From the NCBI GenBank assembly GCA_030824965.1, contig JAPJQV010000008.1, positions 51,946 to 115,945 of the forward strand: 64,000 bases of DNA, in the 5' to 3' direction. This document shows positions 43,963 to 53,315 of the stretch, one piece after another. The translations under genes were made by a program, and so were the position numbers. Every line of letters starts with the position of its first letter. Position 1 is the stretch's first letter. Source of the stretch: Micavibrio sp. GTDB lineage: Bacteria > Pseudomonadota > Alphaproteobacteria > Micavibrionales > Micavibrionaceae. A model generated the notes under the pieces. That model did not search any database. It saw only the letters and a list, made by a program, of their open reading frames with translations, and had not been told where the DNA came from.

Positions 43963-45462
43963 TTATTGAAAAGCGACTTCATTAAAACTGCGCAGCTTAC
44001 GGCTATGCAGTTTTTCCGGTCCGATTTCGCGCAAAAGCGCCATGGTCAAAAGCCCGATTTGCAGGTGCTGCTCTACCCTTTGACGGTAGAAACTCTCGGC
44101 CATCCCCGGCAATTTTAGCTGCCCATGCAACGGCTTATCGGAAACACATAATAAAGTACCGTAAGGAACGCGGAAGCGAAATCCATTAGCCGCAATCGTG
44201 CCTGATTCCATATCGAGCGCAATCGCCCTGCTCTGGCTTAATTTGGTATTCTGGCGAATGGCTGGGCGAAGTTCCCAGTTCCGGTCATCAACCGTCGCCA
44301 CCGTCCCTGTCCGCATGATTTTCTTTAGATCATAACCGTTTAGGCCCGTTACTTGAGATACAGCTTGTTCAAGAGCAATCTGAATCTCAGACAAGGCAGG
44401 AACCGGAATACTCGGATGAAGATCGCGGAATAACACATTGTCTTCCCGTAAATATCCATGCGCCAGCACATAGTCGCCGATGCTTTGGGAATTGCGAAGG
44501 CCAGCGCAATGGCCCAGCATCAGCCATGCATGCGGACGCAAAACAGCTACGTGGTCGGTAATGGTTTTGGCGTTAGACGGTCCGACGCCGATATTGATCA
44601 TCGTAATACCGGAACCGTCTTTGCGTTTTAGGTGATAAGCGGGCATTTGCGGCATGCGGCGCAGCACCTCACCTGGGGCATCCGACGGAATATCGGCCAG
44701 ATTTTTGTTATAGGTGATTTTGTTTCCCGGCTCTACAAAGGCTTCATATTCGCCATCGATACCGGATTGATCGCCATGCGCCATGATGTTGTTACACATG
44801 CGAGAGAATTCATCGATATAGAACTGATAATTCGTCAGGATCACATAGTTTTGAAAATGCGAGGCACTGGTCGCCGTATAATGCCGCAGGCGCATAATGC
44901 TGATATCGACACGCGGTGCCGTAAACAGGGCCAGCGGCGCCGGACTTCCCTCCCCAACGCGATAAGTGCCGTTGGCGATCTCGTCATCCATCAAGGCAAG
45001 ATCCGGAATATCGAAGATATTCGGCAGCATCTCCATATGATCGCGCGTCAGGTCTTTTTCGATATGAAAGCCTTCACCCAGTGCGAAATGGATCGGAATT
45101 TTGGTATCGCTGACACCGATTTCGATTTCGTCGTTATGGGTCGCCAGAAGAAGCTTCATTTGCTCCAGATAATAGCGTTGATAAATATCAGGCTGAGTCA
45201 GTGTTGTCTCATAAACACCGGGGTGAGATACAAAACCAAAAGCAAGCCTTGTATCCAAGCGGCGAGAATCGTCAACTTTCAGGCGCATATAGGGATAGCA
45301 GGCTGAAATCCGCTGTTTTTCAATTTTAGCCGAGAGCCCGAATTCTCTGAAAGCTTCGCGAAGGAAAGCGGCGTTTGTATCGTAGATTTCTTTAATGTAG
45401 GAATAAGCGTCTTCGGCTTTGGTGAATTTCTTGGCTCTAAAAGCCTTTGGCGTCTTGATCAT
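43963..45462 (-). CDS. amn: AMP nucleosidase
   Basis: 499 residues. Hydrolyses AMP to adenine and ribose-5-phosphate. N-terminal regulatory domain (about 1-180) and C-terminal nucleoside phosphorylase-like domain: GVGPSNAKTITDHVAVLRPHAWLMLGHCAGLR and ALDMESGTIAANG (the catalytic Glu-Ser/Asp-type signature of the NP family), then SDKPLHGQLK. Matches long-form bacterial Amn in length. Monocistronic between convergent and codirectional genes. Confidence 0.95.
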   Translation of the reverse strand: MIKTPKAFRAKKFTKAEDAYSYIKEIYDTNAAFLREAFREFGLSAKIEKQRISACYPYMRLKVDDSRRLDTRLAFGFVSHPGVYETTLTQPDIYQRYYLEQMKLLLATHNDEIEIGVSDTKIPIHFALGEGFHIEKDLTRDHMEMLPNIFDIPDLALMDDEIANGTYRVGEGSPAPLALFTAPRVDISIMRLRHYTATSASHFQNYVILTNYQFYIDEFSRMCNNIMAHGDQSGIDGEYEAFVEPGNKITYNKNLADIPSDAPGEVLRRMPQMPAYHLKRKDGSGITMINIGVGPSNAKTITDHVAVLRPHAWLMLGHCAGLRNSQSIGDYVLAHGYLREDNVLFRDLHPSIPVPALSEIQIALEQAVSQVTGLNGYDLKKIMRTGTVATVDDRNWELRPAIRQNTKLSQSRAIALDMESGTIAANGFRFRVPYGTLLCVSDKPLHGQLKLPGMAESFYRQRVEQHLQIGLLTMALLREIGPEKLHSRKLRSFNEVAFQ

Positions 45463-45500
45463 GAATGTCCTTTATTTTCAGTATACTAAAAATAAAGGCT

Positions 45501-46667
45501 TTAAGAAAGTCCCACTAAAGCCTTGGCAAAAGCTTCCGGTCTGAAAGGCTGCAAGTCTTCGATCGTTTCTCCAACGCCAATCGCATAAACCGGGATTTCA
45601 AACTGGTTTGCCAATGCAACGACCACGCCACCTTTGGCCGAGCCATCAAGTTTGGTGACGATAAGGCCTGTAATTTTCACCATGCTCATAAATATCTCGA
45701 CTTGAGAAATCGCATTTTGTCCGGTGGTGGCATCTAAAACCAAAAGCACTTCATGCGGTATGGCTTCATTTTTCTTCTTTATAACACGGACGATTTTTTG
45801 CAGCTCTTCCATCAAATTGGTTTTATTCTGCAACCGCCCTGCCGTGTCGATCATAAGAATATCGCGGTTATCAGCTACAGCTTTCTCGTAAGATTCAAAG
45901 GCAACCGCCGCCGCATCGGCCCCGATCTCACTCGACACCAGCGGCGACATGGTACGATCAGCCCACACTTTAAGCTGTTCGATAGCTGCTGCGCGGAATG
46001 TATCTGCTGCCGCAATGATAACTTTCTTCTTCAATTTAAAATGAAGGAGATGCGCGAGTTTGCCGATTGTGGTTGTCTTCCCTGCCCCATTCACGCCGCA
46101 GACAAGATATACGCGAGGGCCATCTTCCGGTTTTTTTGTTTCGAGCGCGAAAGCAGATTTTTTTAGAATTTCCGCAATATCCTTCGCCAAAATGGTTTTT
46201 ACTTCATCTGGCGTTACGTCTTTTTCGAATTTGCGGGCACGAAATTGTTCGACCAGCATAGCGGCTGTCTTTGGTCCCAAATCAGCTTCGATCAGAATAT
46301 CTTCGAGCGTTTCATAACTTGCCGAGTCGAGTTTGCGTTTAAACAAATCATTCAACCCCAGATCAAGCTTATTCGAAGATTTAGACAGGCCTTTGGTTAA
46401 CTGCGAAAACCAGCCGCCGCCATTATCATCGACTTCACGCGGCTCATGCGCTGCAGTTACATTGTCAGGAATTGGCGTTACTTCGACGCTATCGATAATC
46501 TCGGTTTCAGTTTCTTCAAGATCATGCTTAAGTTCTGGGCTGATATCGCTTTCGTCTTCAACAGGCTCTAAATCGGGCTCACGCGGATGGTGAAGAATTT
46601 TATCATCCCGCGCTTCTTGTTCTTGTGCCGCCGCATTATTCTTCTTGCGCCAGAAAACCATATTCAA
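45501..46667 (-). CDS. ftsY: Signal recognition particle receptor FtsY
   Basis: 388 residues. A variable acidic A-domain (about 1-85, Glu/Asp-rich) is followed by the N domain and GTPase G domain: GVNGAGKTTTIGKLA (G1), DTFRAAAIEQL, DTAGRLQNKTNLMEEL (G3), TKLDGSAKGG (G4) and GVGETIEDLQPF. Docks Ffh-ribosome complexes at the membrane. The acidic A-domain with basic MVFWRKK start is the membrane-anchoring form. Lies between mtaB (upstream) and amn; the partner ffh is 3 kb away on the other strand. Confidence 0.96.
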   Translation of the reverse strand: MNMVFWRKKNNAAAQEQEARDDKILHHPREPDLEPVEDESDISPELKHDLEETETEIIDSVEVTPIPDNVTAAHEPREVDDNGGGWFSQLTKGLSKSSNKLDLGLNDLFKRKLDSASYETLEDILIEADLGPKTAAMLVEQFRARKFEKDVTPDEVKTILAKDIAEILKKSAFALETKKPEDGPRVYLVCGVNGAGKTTTIGKLAHLLHFKLKKKVIIAAADTFRAAAIEQLKVWADRTMSPLVSSEIGADAAAVAFESYEKAVADNRDILMIDTAGRLQNKTNLMEELQKIVRVIKKKNEAIPHEVLLVLDATTGQNAISQVEIFMSMVKITGLIVTKLDGSAKGGVVVALANQFEIPVYAIGVGETIEDLQPFRPEAFAKALVGLS

Positions 46668-46712
46668 TCCTTTTATGTGATATTTTTATTTTCCGCCTGG
46701 AACGATGAAAGG

Positions 46713-47963
46713 TCAAGCAACAAGTTCGCCCGTAAGATACTGACCGCTAATTCCGGTAATTTTAATATTGGCAAGACTGCCGACAGATAAGTTTTGATTG
46801 AGTTTGACAGAAGCAAAATGCTCGGTGCGTCCGATATTATCATTCTCGACAATGATCTGGCGATTAAAACCAACATGGGATTTTAAAAAGTGTTCCATCT
46901 GCGTCTCTCCTAATTCCCGTAATTTTGATGCACGCGCTTTACGAATAGCCAGATCCACTTGCGGCATTTTAGCCGCCGGTGTCATGGGGCGCGGTGAATA
47001 CGGGAATATATGCAGGAAAGTCAGATCGCATTCCTTGACGAGGTTATAGGTATTTTCAAACATCTCGTCGGTTTCCGTCGGGAAGCCCGCGATAATGTCA
47101 CAGCCGAAAACCATATCGGGACGATAGGAACGCGCCCGCTCGCACATCGCGATAGCATCATGGCGAAGATGGCGGCGCTTCATGCGTTTTAAAATCATAT
47201 CGTCGCCCGCCTGCAAACTCATGTGCAGATGCGGCATAAGGCGCGGCTCTTCGGCAATTAATCGCCATAAATCTTCGTCGATCTCGACAGGATCGAGCGA
47301 AGACAAACGAAGTCGCGGTAATTCAGGAACGGAAGATAATACGCGGCGGATCATCTGCCCTAGAGTCGGCTCACCCGGCAAATCCTTACCGTAGGATGTG
47401 ACGTCAACGCCGGTCATAACGATTTCATTAAAACCAGCGGCGACAAGTTTACGGACCTGAGAGGTAATTTCTTCGATTGTTACAGAACGGGAATTTCCTC
47501 TTCCGTACGGAATGATGCAAAACGTGCAGCGGTGATCGCAGCCATTCTGGACCTGAATAAAGGCGCGGGAATGACCTTCGAAACCTTCGATCAAATGCGA
47601 GGCGGTTTCGCGCACTGACATGATATCGTTGACGATAACTTTCTCGTCCTGCTTCAAGCCCCATGTTTCGGCTTTAAGTTTCATGTCGTTGCCGATCACC
47701 TGGTCCACTTCCGGCATATCGGTAAACATCTTAGGATTGATCTGTGCCGCGCAGCCCGTGACGATAATCTTTGCTTCCGGATTTTCTTTACGCGCCTTGC
47801 GGATTGCCTGACGCGCCTGACGCTCAGCCTCAAGCGTCACCGCGCAGGTATTGAAGATCATCGCATTTTCGACACCCGCATCTTTCGCATGACCTTTCAT
47901 TACCTCGCTTTCATAAGCATTGAGGCGGCAACCAAAGGTTTGAATTTTGGGTTCGGTGGACAT
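46713..47963 (-). CDS. mtaB: tRNA (t6A37) C2-methylthiotransferase MtaB
   Basis: 416 residues. N-terminal UPF0004 domain with the first cluster Cys residues (FGCRLN, FNTCAVT, GCAAQ), radical-SAM core with NGCDHRCTFCIIPYGRG (CxxxCxxC), and a C-terminal TRAM-like region. Adds methylthio to t6A37 in tRNAs. The TCAV and RGNSRS motifs and the length separate it from MiaB and RimO. Acts downstream of TsaB, also in this window. Part of the dapF-mtaB-ftsY strand cluster common in alphaproteobacteria. Confidence 0.94.
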   Translation of the reverse strand: MSTEPKIQTFGCRLNAYESEVMKGHAKDAGVENAMIFNTCAVTLEAERQARQAIRKARKENPEAKIIVTGCAAQINPKMFTDMPEVDQVIGNDMKLKAETWGLKQDEKVIVNDIMSVRETASHLIEGFEGHSRAFIQVQNGCDHRCTFCIIPYGRGNSRSVTIEEITSQVRKLVAAGFNEIVMTGVDVTSYGKDLPGEPTLGQMIRRVLSSVPELPRLRLSSLDPVEIDEDLWRLIAEEPRLMPHLHMSLQAGDDMILKRMKRRHLRHDAIAMCERARSYRPDMVFGCDIIAGFPTETDEMFENTYNLVKECDLTFLHIFPYSPRPMTPAAKMPQVDLAIRKARASKLRELGETQMEHFLKSHVGFNRQIIVENDNIGRTEHFASVKLNQNLSVGSLANIKITGISGQYLTGELVA

Positions 47964-47993
47964 AGGCGTTTTATGAACTAAATCGCCTGTAAA

Positions 47994-48818
47994 TTAAAGA
48001 AAATATTGCCCAGAAAACACGTATTCATAACCGCCGGTCATCAAGACATGTCCATCATCTTCGCGCCATTCGATCTGAAGGGGGCCGCCGTCCATGATGA
48101 TTGTCACTTTGCGCTCGGTTAAGCCCCGGCGAATGGCGGCAACTGCCGTCGCGCAGGCTCCAGAACCGCAGGCCATGGTGATACCTGCGCCGCGTTCCCA
48201 GACACGCATGCGGATAGTCAGACGGTCAAGCACTTCGGCAAATTCGATATTGGCTCTTTCGGGGAATAACGGGTGGGTTTCCAGTTGCGGGCCGTAATTT
48301 TCAATGCGCTGTTTCTCGACATCGCTCGTAAAGAAAACCGCATGTGGATTGCCCATATTGACTGCCACCGGATTGGAAAAAGGTCCGGCTTCAATGCGTA
48401 AATTCAGAGTATCTCGCTCAAACGCTATAGGAATTTGCTGCCAATCCAATCTAGCGTGCCCCATATCCACTGTGACTGTCTTATTGTCGGCGCGGGAACA
48501 GTCCAGAAGACCTGATATTGTTTTTATAACGATTTTATTCTTCATCTTTTCTTTTAGAATAATATCGGCGACGCAGCGCGTGGCATTGCCACAGGCTCCA
48601 GATTCGGATCCGTCCGCATTGTAAATACGCATAAAAACATCGGCTTCGGACGTGTTTTCCAAAATGATCAACTGGTCGCAGCCTATACCGCGCCTGCGGT
48701 TCGTCAGGCGGTTAATTGTGGCGGCGCTCAGTTCCAGATCGGTCTTACGGCCATCCAAAACTACAAAATCGTTGCCTAACGCCTGCATTTTTATAAAGGA
48801 AATATTTTTAGTGCTCAT
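47994..48818 (-). CDS. dapF: Diaminopimelate epimerase
   Basis: 274 residues. Converts LL- to meso-DAP for lysine and peptidoglycan. The two catalytic cysteines are in ESGACGNATRCV and TMACGSGACATAV; MQALGNDFVVLDGR and NMGNPHAVFF are further signatures. Its 5' end overlaps the VOC gene stop by 11 nt, so that pair is coupled. Confidence 0.97.
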   Translation of the reverse strand: MSTKNISFIKMQALGNDFVVLDGRKTDLELSAATINRLTNRRRGIGCDQLIILENTSEADVFMRIYNADGSESGACGNATRCVADIILKEKMKNKIVIKTISGLLDCSRADNKTVTVDMGHARLDWQQIPIAFERDTLNLRIEAGPFSNPVAVNMGNPHAVFFTSDVEKQRIENYGPQLETHPLFPERANIEFAEVLDRLTIRMRVWERGAGITMACGSGACATAVAAIRRGLTERKVTIIMDGGPLQIEWREDDGHVLMTGGYEYVFSGQYFL

Positions 48819-49293
48819 TGTTAATAGCAGCTTCTATCGTAGCAATATCGATCTTGCGCATTGTCATCATGGCTTGAAAAACACGCTGAGCTTTTTCACC
48901 ACCTTCCGCCAAGGTATCGGTCAGAATGCGCGGTACGATCTGCCATGACATGCCCCAGCGGTCTTTACACCAGCTGCATTCGCTTTCCTGCCCGCCATTC
49001 CCGACAATAGCATTCCAGTAACGGTCGGTTTCTTCCTGTGTATCGGTGAACACCTGAAAACTTACGGCTTCATTCGGTGTAAATTCAGGCCCACCATTTA
49101 ATGCAATAAACGGCATACCACAGACCGTAAATTCAACCGTCAGCACATCGCCCCTTTTCCCCGCCGGATAATCGTCCGGGGCTCGATGAATTGCCTTGAT
49201 AGAACTATCCGGGAATATAGACGTATAAAAGCTGGCGGCCTCTTCGGCGACGCCGTTATACCATAAACAGGCTTGGATTTTTGTCTGGTTCAT
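48808..49293 (-). CDS. VOC-superfamily protein (PhnB/3-demethylubiquinone-like)
   Basis: 161 residues. ACLWYNGVAEEAASFYTSIFPDS is the glyoxalase-fold opening of the PhnB-like subfamily; FIALNGGPEFTPNEAVSFQV and WGMSWQIVPRIL are its internal and C-terminal markers. Members of this subfamily bind a metal or none, and the substrate is unknown. First gene of the run ahead of dapF, with which it overlaps by 11 nt. Confidence 0.85.
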   Translation of the reverse strand: MNQTKIQACLWYNGVAEEAASFYTSIFPDSSIKAIHRAPDDYPAGKRGDVLTVEFTVCGMPFIALNGGPEFTPNEAVSFQVFTDTQEETDRYWNAIVGNGGQESECSWCKDRWGMSWQIVPRILTDTLAEGGEKAQRVFQAMMTMRKIDIATIEAAINNEH

Positions 49294-49468
49294 GAGATTA
49301 TATCAATGATTTAGCCCTTAAACCGCAAGTCTTTTGTTGACTTAAGTCTCCTCTTTGGCCATAAAGAGGTCAAATTAAATCCCCCTACGTCCGAACCGAC
49401 GTGCCCGAGGGTACCCCCCAATCTGCGAGGTTTCGCTCATTGGGGTTAACTGTTATTGAGGTTTTTCT
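49294..49468. promoter_or_regulatory. ffh leader with two predicted RNA hairpins
   Basis: 175-bp divergent region. Hairpin 1: ACGTC / GACGT (49387-49402). Hairpin 2: CCCCAAT / ATTGGGG (49416-49422 with 49439-49445), with an inner GCGA/TCGC stem (49425-49436). The second hairpin ends 23 nt before the ffh ATG. It has no long T-run, so it looks more like a structured leader than a classic terminator. The conserved SRP RNA core word is absent. Confidence 0.5.
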
Positions 49469-50965
49469 ATGTTTCAGTCCCTGTCGGACAAACTAGGCAA
49501 TGTATTCGATAAGCTTCGCGGACGTGGAAGCTTAACGGAAGAAGACGTCAATCTGGCTTTACGCGAAATCCGCGTCGCTTTGCTGGAGGCCGATGTCGCG
49601 CTTCCGGTTGTCAAAGAATTTGTCGAGCAGGTTCGCGAAGCGGCCGTAGGACAGGATGTTATCAAATCCGTCTCCCCCGCCCAGCAAGTCGTCAAAATCG
49701 TCAATGACGAAATTATAAAGCTGTTAGGCTCAGATAACGTTGAACTCTCCTTTACGGGTGTTCCTCCTGTCGCCTATCTGATGGTTGGTTTGCAAGGTTC
49801 AGGTAAGACGACCTCTACGGCAAAAATCGCCAAATTCCTGACCGATAAGAACCGTAAAAAAGTCTTGATGGCGTCGCTGGATACGCAGCGTCCGGCAGCG
49901 CAAGACCAGTTAGCGCAATTGGGCGTCCAAACCGGCATTGCCACCTTGCCTGTCATCAAAGGTCAGACACCTGTCGAGATTGCTCAACGTGCGATGCAGG
50001 CAGGACGACTGGAAGGTTTCGATATCGTAATTCTCGATACGGCAGGACGCCTGTCTATCGATGAAATATTAATGGATGAAGTCGTAAAAATCCGCGATCT
50101 GACCAAACCTGTTGAAACGCTTCTCGTCGTTGATGCGATGACAGGTCAGGACGCTGTGAATACCGCACGTATCTTTAATGAACGCGTCGATGTGTCCGGT
50201 ATCGTGATGACTCGTATTGACGGTGATGCACGTGGCGGTGCCGCGATGTCAATGCGCGCCGTGACTGGTAAGCCGATCAAACTATTAGGTACGGGCGAAA
50301 AATGGGATGCGATTGAGCCGTTTCACCCTGACCGTATTGCCAGCCGTATTCTTGGCATGGGTGACGTTGTTTCCCTTGTCGAACGCGCCGTTGAGACAAT
50401 CAACCAGGAAGACGCCGCCGCGATGGCCGCGAAATTCGAAAAAGGCAAATTCGATTTCAACGATATGTTATCCCAGTTCAATCAATTGAAACGCATGGGT
50501 GGCATGGGTTCTATCATGAAGATGCTGCCGGGCCTTGGTAAAATGGCCGACCAGATCGATGGGGCGAATATCGACAACTCAATCATGAAGCGCCAGGAAG
50601 CGATTATTCTTTCCATGACCAAAGCGGAACGCGCAAAACCTGCCCTTCTCAATGCTTCCCGCCGCAAGCGTATTGCTGCCGGTTCCGGCGTTACCGTCAA
50701 TGACGTTAACAAGCTCGTCAAACAATTCGAGCAGATGGAAACCGTCATGAAGAAAATGCGCAAAATGGGCATGGGCGGCATGATGTCAGCCATGAAAGGT
50801 TTCATGGGCAAGGACGATCAGGACAAGCTCGAAGCGTTGCGCGAAGAACAAGGCCTGCCGCCGATGCCAACAGGTCTTCCCGGGATGCCGGGGATGCCAA
50901 GAATGGGAATGCCGGGACTTGGCGGTTTCCAACGCGGCGGAACGAAGAAGAACCGAAAAAAATAA
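49469..50965 (+). CDS. ffh: Signal recognition particle protein Ffh
   Basis: 498 residues. N domain (about 1-85), G domain with GLQGSGKTTSTAKIA (G1), DTQRPAAQDQLAQLG, DTAGRLSIDE (G3), TRIDGDARGGAAMS (G4) and LGTGEKWDAIEPFHPDRIA, then a Met-rich M domain (about 330-455) that binds signal peptides and 4.5S RNA, including the RRKRIAAGSG RNA-binding motif. A Gly/Pro/Met-rich tail extends to the end. First gene of the ffh-rpsP-rimM-trmD-rplS run. Confidence 0.98.
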   Translation: MFQSLSDKLGNVFDKLRGRGSLTEEDVNLALREIRVALLEADVALPVVKEFVEQVREAAVGQDVIKSVSPAQQVVKIVNDEIIKLLGSDNVELSFTGVPPVAYLMVGLQGSGKTTSTAKIAKFLTDKNRKKVLMASLDTQRPAAQDQLAQLGVQTGIATLPVIKGQTPVEIAQRAMQAGRLEGFDIVILDTAGRLSIDEILMDEVVKIRDLTKPVETLLVVDAMTGQDAVNTARIFNERVDVSGIVMTRIDGDARGGAAMSMRAVTGKPIKLLGTGEKWDAIEPFHPDRIASRILGMGDVVSLVERAVETINQEDAAAMAAKFEKGKFDFNDMLSQFNQLKRMGGMGSIMKMLPGLGKMADQIDGANIDNSIMKRQEAIILSMTKAERAKPALLNASRRKRIAAGSGVTVNDVNKLVKQFEQMETVMKKMRKMGMGGMMSAMKGFMGKDDQDKLEALREEQGLPPMPTGLPGMPGMPRMGMPGLGGFQRGGTKKNRKK

Positions 50966-51009
50966 CCCTAAACACAAACCAAAACTAAAACTCGAAAGGA
51001 CTAAAAACT

Positions 51010-51441
51010 ATGGCACTAAAAATCAGACTATCCCGTCAGGGTCGTAAAAAACTTCCATACTACGCAATCGTAGTAGCGGACAGCCGCAACCCACGCGACG
51101 GCCGCTTCATCGAAAAAGTCGGCAGCTATAACCCTCTTCTGAACAAAACAGATGAGAAACGCGTTGTATTGAACACAGAACGCGTTCAGCACTGGTTGTC
51201 CCAAGGCGCGCAAGCGACAGACCGCGTCGCGATCTTCCTAGGCAAAGCAGGCCTGACAGCTATGCCAGCTCAAAAACAAAGCGTCGCAAAAGCACAGCCA
51301 AAAGCGAAAGCTGTTGAGCGCGCGAAAGAACGTGCAGAAAAGCAAGCTGCCCGTGAGGAAGCCGCCCGCGAAGCTGCTGCAGCTCCTGCTCCTGAGCCAG
51401 AAGTGGCTCCAGAAGCTGCTGCTGAAGAAACAGCTGCTTAA
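51010..51441 (+). CDS. rpsP: 30S ribosomal protein S16 with an Ala/Glu-rich tail
   Basis: The S16 core is about residues 1-83 ([40 protein letters not shown]). The remaining about 60 residues are a Lys/Ala then Ala/Glu/Pro-rich, probably disordered tail ending in AEETAA. Bacterial S16 is usually 80-90 residues, though alphaproteobacterial ones often carry such extensions. AAAGGA lies about 8 nt before the ATG. Confidence 0.97.
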   Translation: MALKIRLSRQGRKKLPYYAIVVADSRNPRDGRFIEKVGSYNPLLNKTDEKRVVLNTERVQHWLSQGAQATDRVAIFLGKAGLTAMPAQKQSVAKAQPKAKAVERAKERAEKQAAREEAAREAAAAPAPEPEVAPEAAAEETAA

Positions 51442-51460
51442 TTAAATTGAACGTAACGCC

Positions 51461-51949
51461 ATGAGCAAAGTTTGCATTGCTAAAATCCGAACCGCTCATG
51501 GCGTGCGTGGCCTTGTGAAAGTTGATTGCTTTCTCGAAGACCCGTCTGAATTAATGAGTTACAATCCTTTGATGACGGCAGATAACAAGCCCATCACTCT
51601 CACCTTAAAGAATTCCATTAAGGGCCAGTTTCTGGCTGAAATTAAAGGCGTTTCCGACCGAACGGACGCCGAGAAATACCGTAATGTCGAATTATTTATC
51701 GAACGCGATCAATTGCCTGAAGCCGAAGACGGCTTCTACCATGAAGACCTGATCGGTCTTGAGGTAAAAAACAAAAATGGAGATGTGATCGGCAAAGTTC
51801 TGGCGGTTGAAAATTTCGGTGCGTCCGATCTTCTAGAAATTCAGCCCACCTCCGGTAAAAGTTTTTACCTTCCGTTTATGGAGCCCTATGTTGGCGCGAT
51901 TGAAGATGATCATGTTATTGTCGACCAGATCGAAGAGTTCCTCGCATGA
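51461..51949 (+). CDS. rimM: Ribosome maturation factor RimM
   Basis: 162 residues. N-terminal RimM domain (KIRTAHGVRGLVKVDCFLEDP) and C-terminal PRC barrel (EDLIGLEVKNKNGDVIGKV, FYLPFMEPYVGAIE). Binds S19 and assists maturation of the 30S head. Stop overlaps trmD by 4 nt. Confidence 0.95.
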   Translation: MSKVCIAKIRTAHGVRGLVKVDCFLEDPSELMSYNPLMTADNKPITLTLKNSIKGQFLAEIKGVSDRTDAEKYRNVELFIERDQLPEAEDGFYHEDLIGLEVKNKNGDVIGKVLAVENFGASDLLEIQPTSGKSFYLPFMEPYVGAIEDDHVIVDQIEEFLA

Positions 51950-52650
51950 CATGGAAGGTGAATATCCTCACCCTCTTCCCGGATATGTTCCCCGGTTTTC
52001 TCGGCGTGTCTGTCACAGGCCGCGCGCATAAGGAAAACATCTGGGATTATGCCGCCATTAATATCCGTGACTTCGCCCATGACAAGCATAAGACTGTCGA
52101 CGACGTTCCGTTCGGCGGCGGCGCGGGCATGGTGATGAAACCGGATATCGTCGAAGCCTCTATTGTCTCTATTCCTAATCCGGGCCGTAAAATTTATATG
52201 AGCCCACGTGGACAAACATTGACCCAAAGTCTGGCGCAAGAACTTTCGAGAGAAGAGAATTTAACAATCCTTTGTGGCCGATATGAAGGCATCGACCAGC
52301 GGGTTCTTGATGCTTACGGCTTTGAAGAAATCAGCATTGGAGATTACGTTCTCACAGGCGGCGAACAGGCGGCGATGATCCTGATGGATTCAGTCATTCG
52401 ACTCCTGCCCGGCGCGGTCGGTAACGCGGAAACGCCGGATGATGAGAGTTTCAGCGAAGGGTTGCTTGAATATCCTCATTATACGCGGCCTGCCAGCTGG
52501 ACCGATGCGAATGGAGAAATCCGTGACGTACCCCCGGTTTTGACCTCCGGCCACCATGGAAATGTCGATAAATGGCGTAAAACCCAAGCCGAGGAGCTTA
52601 CCAAGACCAAAAGGCCTGATTTATGGTCCAAATATACGAAAAAGCCTTGA
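51946..52650 (+). CDS. trmD: tRNA (guanine37-N1)-methyltransferase TrmD
   Basis: 234 residues of the SPOUT trefoil-knot family. ILTLFPDMFPGFLG at the start, DVPFGGGAGMVMKPDI, LCGRYEGIDQRV and SIGDYVLTGGEQAAM around the SAM-binding knot, and the C-terminal DVPPVLTSGHHGNVDKWR tail. Methylates G37 in tRNAs reading CNN/CGG codons, preventing frameshifts. Coupled to rimM. Confidence 0.98.
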   Translation: MTWKVNILTLFPDMFPGFLGVSVTGRAHKENIWDYAAINIRDFAHDKHKTVDDVPFGGGAGMVMKPDIVEASIVSIPNPGRKIYMSPRGQTLTQSLAQELSREENLTILCGRYEGIDQRVLDAYGFEEISIGDYVLTGGEQAAMILMDSVIRLLPGAVGNAETPDDESFSEGLLEYPHYTRPASWTDANGEIRDVPPVLTSGHHGNVDKWRKTQAEELTKTKRPDLWSKYTKKP

Positions 52651-52740
52651 TATTGTTCGTTAAATAACGCTATAACCGACCTGCTTTATAAATCACCAAT
52701 GGCATCGTCAATGAAGGCGGTCCTCTAATAGGAGCATAAT

Positions 52741-53265
52741 ATGAACGTAGTACAAAAATTCGAAGCCGATCAACTGGCGAAACTCACAGCAGGCAAAGCG
52801 CCTATTCCTGAGTTCGGTCCCGGCGACACTCTTAAAGTTTCCATCAAAATTGTTGAAGGTGAGCGCGAGCGTATCCAGGCGTATGAAGGCGTCTGCATTT
52901 CCCGCATGGGCACAAACATCAACGCGAAATTTACTGTTCGTAAAATCTCTTACGGCGAAGGCGTAGAACGCGTATTCCCTCTTTTCTCCCCGCGTATCGA
53001 GAAAATCGAAGTCGTCCGTAAAGGTAAAGTCCGTCGTGCGAAACTTTACTATCTTCGCGGCCTGCGTGGTAAATCTGCCCGTATTACCGAGAAAACAGAA
53101 GCCCGCGTAATGGATGAGAACCAATTGACAGCAACGCAAAAAGCAGCCGTCAAGAAAGAAGCAAAAGCCGCCAAGAAAGCAGCGCCAAAAGAAGTAAAAA
53201 CTTCTAAAGCGTCTAAAGTGAAAGCCGCTGCCGCTGCTGCTGAAGCCGCAAAATCTGCTGAATAA
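52741..53265 (+). CDS. rplS: 50S ribosomal protein L19 with a Lys/Ala-rich tail
   Basis: Core of about 115 residues ([60 protein letters not shown]) plus a Lys/Ala-rich tail of about 55 residues ending AAEAAKSAE, against about 115-125 residues in most L19 proteins. AGGAG precedes the ATG. Last gene of the ffh operon, ended by a clear terminator. Confidence 0.97.
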   Translation: MNVVQKFEADQLAKLTAGKAPIPEFGPGDTLKVSIKIVEGERERIQAYEGVCISRMGTNINAKFTVRKISYGEGVERVFPLFSPRIEKIEVVRKGKVRRAKLYYLRGLRGKSARITEKTEARVMDENQLTATQKAAVKKEAKAAKKAAPKEVKTSKASKVKAAAAAAEAAKSAE

Positions 53266-53288
53266 GATCAGCTTTATAGAATAAGAAA

Positions 53289-53313
53289 AACCGCCCTAAT
53301 TGGGCGGTTTTTT
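53289..53313 (+). terminator. Rho-independent terminator after rplS
   Basis: Stem ACCGCCC / GGGCGGT with a short TAATT loop and a run of seven T residues. Nearly the same stem as the carD terminator. Confidence 0.92.
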
Positions 53314-53315
53314 TA

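Noticed and set aside
44632..45306. 224-residue reading frame opposite amn
   Set aside because: Antisense shadow of a conserved gene; no ribosome site and no family resemblance.
49381..49460. Possible 4.5S/SRP RNA gene just upstream of ffh
   Set aside because: The conserved GGTCAGGTCCGGAAGGAAGCA core is absent on either strand; the region is better described as a structured leader.
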